Assembly (NCBI GenBank): GCA_013375405.1
Contig: JABXJU010000250.1
Span: 1 to 5,632 of the forward strand
Direction: 5' to 3'
DNA: 5,632 bases
DNA from: Candidatus Helarchaeota archaeon
GTDB taxonomy: Archaea; Asgardarchaeota; Lokiarchaeia; Helarchaeales; HEL-GB-A
Part shown: one piece after another, positions 5,028-5,632 of the stretch
Position numbering within the stretch: position 1 is the first letter of the stretch
Layout: each line of letters opens with the position of its first letter
Translations under genes and position numbers: made by a program
Notes under the pieces: model-generated
Seen by the model: only the letters and a program-made list of their open reading frames with translations
The model's database searches: none
Told to the model about the DNA's origin: nothing

Positions 5028-5035
5028 TTTTTTTT
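5028..5035 (+). terminator. Oligo-T tract after the GTPase gene
   Basis: Eight consecutive T residues begin 11 bases after the stop codon. Archaeal RNA polymerase commonly terminates at U-rich stretches without a hairpin. The position is right for ending the GTPase transcript before the TFE gene. In such AT-rich DNA a T run alone is weak evidence. Confidence 0.4.
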
Positions 5036-5086
5036 AAAATACTCGTAAAATTAAACTTATGTAATATTGGGTTTTTATCTTCCTAT

Positions 5087-5096
5087 ATTTTTATAT
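5087..5096 (+). promoter_or_regulatory. Possible TATA element upstream of the TFE gene
   Basis: TTTTTATATA is the clearest TATA-like sequence between the GTPase and TFE genes. It would place transcription start near 5120 and give a leader of about 100 bases. An alternative is CTTTATTTTT at 5129-5138, which follows GAAAAGTA. The 5017-5220 interval otherwise holds no gene that I can support. Confidence 0.25.
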
Positions 5097-5189
5097 AGAT
5101 CTTTTGGGTTTTAAGATTTGGAAAAGTACTTTATTTTTGTGTAGTTTTCTGAATAAGAAGTATGCCACTTTTAGAAAGTTGATAACAGA

Positions 5190-5217
5190 AGAAGGATAGA
5201 TTTAAAAGAAGGACAGA
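5190..5217 (+). repeat. Duplicated AGAAGGAYAGA in front of the TFE gene
   Basis: AGAAGGATAGA (5190-5200) and AGAAGGACAGA (5207-5217) match at 10 of 11 positions with a 17-base period. The second copy supplies the AAGGA ribosome-binding site, 7 nt before the ATG at 5221. The first copy has no start codon in reach and may be a relic of a small tandem duplication. Confidence 0.45.
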
Positions 5218-5220
5218 CGA

Positions 5221-5632
5221 ATGCCCATTAATTTGGAAGAAGGACAATTCTTGAGTGTTGTAAAAGATATTATCGGAGAAGATATAGTAGAAGATGTAGT
5301 AAAAGAATTAAATAAAAAAGCTGAAATTACCGATGAAGAGCTTGCCAGTAAATTTGGTCTTCGTTTAAATGATATTCGTAAAATTCTTTATAAATTATAC
5401 GAAAATAATTTGGCATCTTTTCGTAGACTCAGAGATAAATCAACAGGGTGGTATATTTTTTTCTGGAAGCTTGAACCAGACAATATAATCCACCTTATTA
5501 GAAATAAAAATAAATTAGTCCTTCAGATCTTAAAAACACGACTTGAATATGAGAAAGATCATGTCTTTTTTCGCTGTCCCAATGACTGCGGTGCTTGCAC
5601 ATTTGAAGATGCTATGGAGATTGGATTTAAGT
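5221..5632 (+). CDS. tfe: Transcription initiation factor TFE subunit alpha, N-terminal part (partial)
   Basis: The right edge cuts this gene after 137 codons; full-length archaeal TFE-alpha is about 170-190 residues. Residues ~10-85 form the extended winged helix: DEELASKFGLRLNDIRKILYKLYENNLASFRRLRDKSTGWYIFFWKL is the hallmark, with the aromatic-rich wing TGWYIFFW. A linker helix follows (about 86-113), then the start of the zinc ribbon, FFRCPNDCGACTFEDAMEIGFK, with C119, C123 and C126. TFE-alpha, the homologue of the eukaryotic TFIIE-alpha N terminus, binds RNA polymerase clamp and TBP-TFB promoter complexes and aids DNA melting. The ATG at 5221 has GAAGGA 7 nt upstream, and an in-frame TAA at 5203-5205 excludes a longer start. 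The second Cys pair of the ribbon lies beyond the window. Confidence 0.93.
   Translation, partial: MPINLEEGQFLSVVKDIIGEDIVEDVVKELNKKAEITDEELASKFGLRLNDIRKILYKLYENNLASFRRLRDKSTGWYIFFWKLEPDNIIHLIRNKNKLVLQILKTRLEYEKDHVFFRCPNDCGACTFEDAMEIGFK

Noticed and set aside
5162..5182. Six-codon ATG frame between the GTPase and TFE genes
   Set aside because: Too short to support, without a ribosome site or similarity to anything.

Overview
The window is AT-rich and archaeal, and the gene set points to an Asgard archaeon. A gelsolin-type actin-regulator-like protein and a Rab/Ras-like small GTPase (both eukaryotic-signature families) sit beside clearly archaeal genes: a TFE-alpha transcription factor, a CDP-alcohol phosphatidyltransferase of the archaetidylinositol-phosphate synthase type, a KEOPS subunit (Cgi121) and a THUMP/Tan1-like tRNA-modification protein. 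AT-rich genomes are common in Lokiarchaeia and some Heimdallarchaeia, but the lineage cannot be fixed from this window alone. No mobile element, CRISPR array, tRNA or rRNA gene is visible.

Layout. (1) 1-184, plus: the 3' end of a CCG-domain (HdrB/HdrD-like) Fe-S oxidoreductase. (2) 200-1545, minus: a gelsolin-domain protein with a Pro/Gln/Ala-rich linker and an unrecognised C-terminal domain, followed by a glycine-cleavage H-like lipoyl carrier protein. (3) 1546-1763: a divergent promoter region holding a perfect 10-bp palindrome, short direct repeats and TATA-like elements. (4) 1764-2285, plus: a stand-alone THUMP protein, converging with only 3 bp spacing on (5) 2289-3570, minus: a YhaM-like HD hydrolase followed by Cgi121. 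The Cgi121 reading frame has no ATG, GTG or TTG upstream of its conserved core. (6) 3676-4296, plus: the CDP-alcohol phosphatidyltransferase, with an inverted repeat directly after its stop. (7) 4489-5016, plus: the small GTPase behind a good BRE/TATA-like promoter, then an oligo-T tract. (8) 5221 to the end, plus: the N-terminal part of TFE-alpha, cut by the window edge inside its zinc ribbon.

Themes. Cgi121 (t6A37 synthesis) and the Tan1-like protein (ac4C12 formation in eukaryotes) form a small tRNA-modification neighbourhood, with the HD protein as the likely operon partner of Cgi121. The gelsolin-like protein and the GTPase belong to the Asgard cytoskeleton/membrane-trafficking-like repertoire. 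The GTPase has Asp in place of the catalytic Gln of switch II. The remaining genes look like ordinary single-gene units. The most noteworthy items are the modular gelsolin protein with its polyproline tract, the missing canonical start of Cgi121, the altered GTPase switch II, and the H-like protein with a small insertion lying next to an Hdr-like gene.
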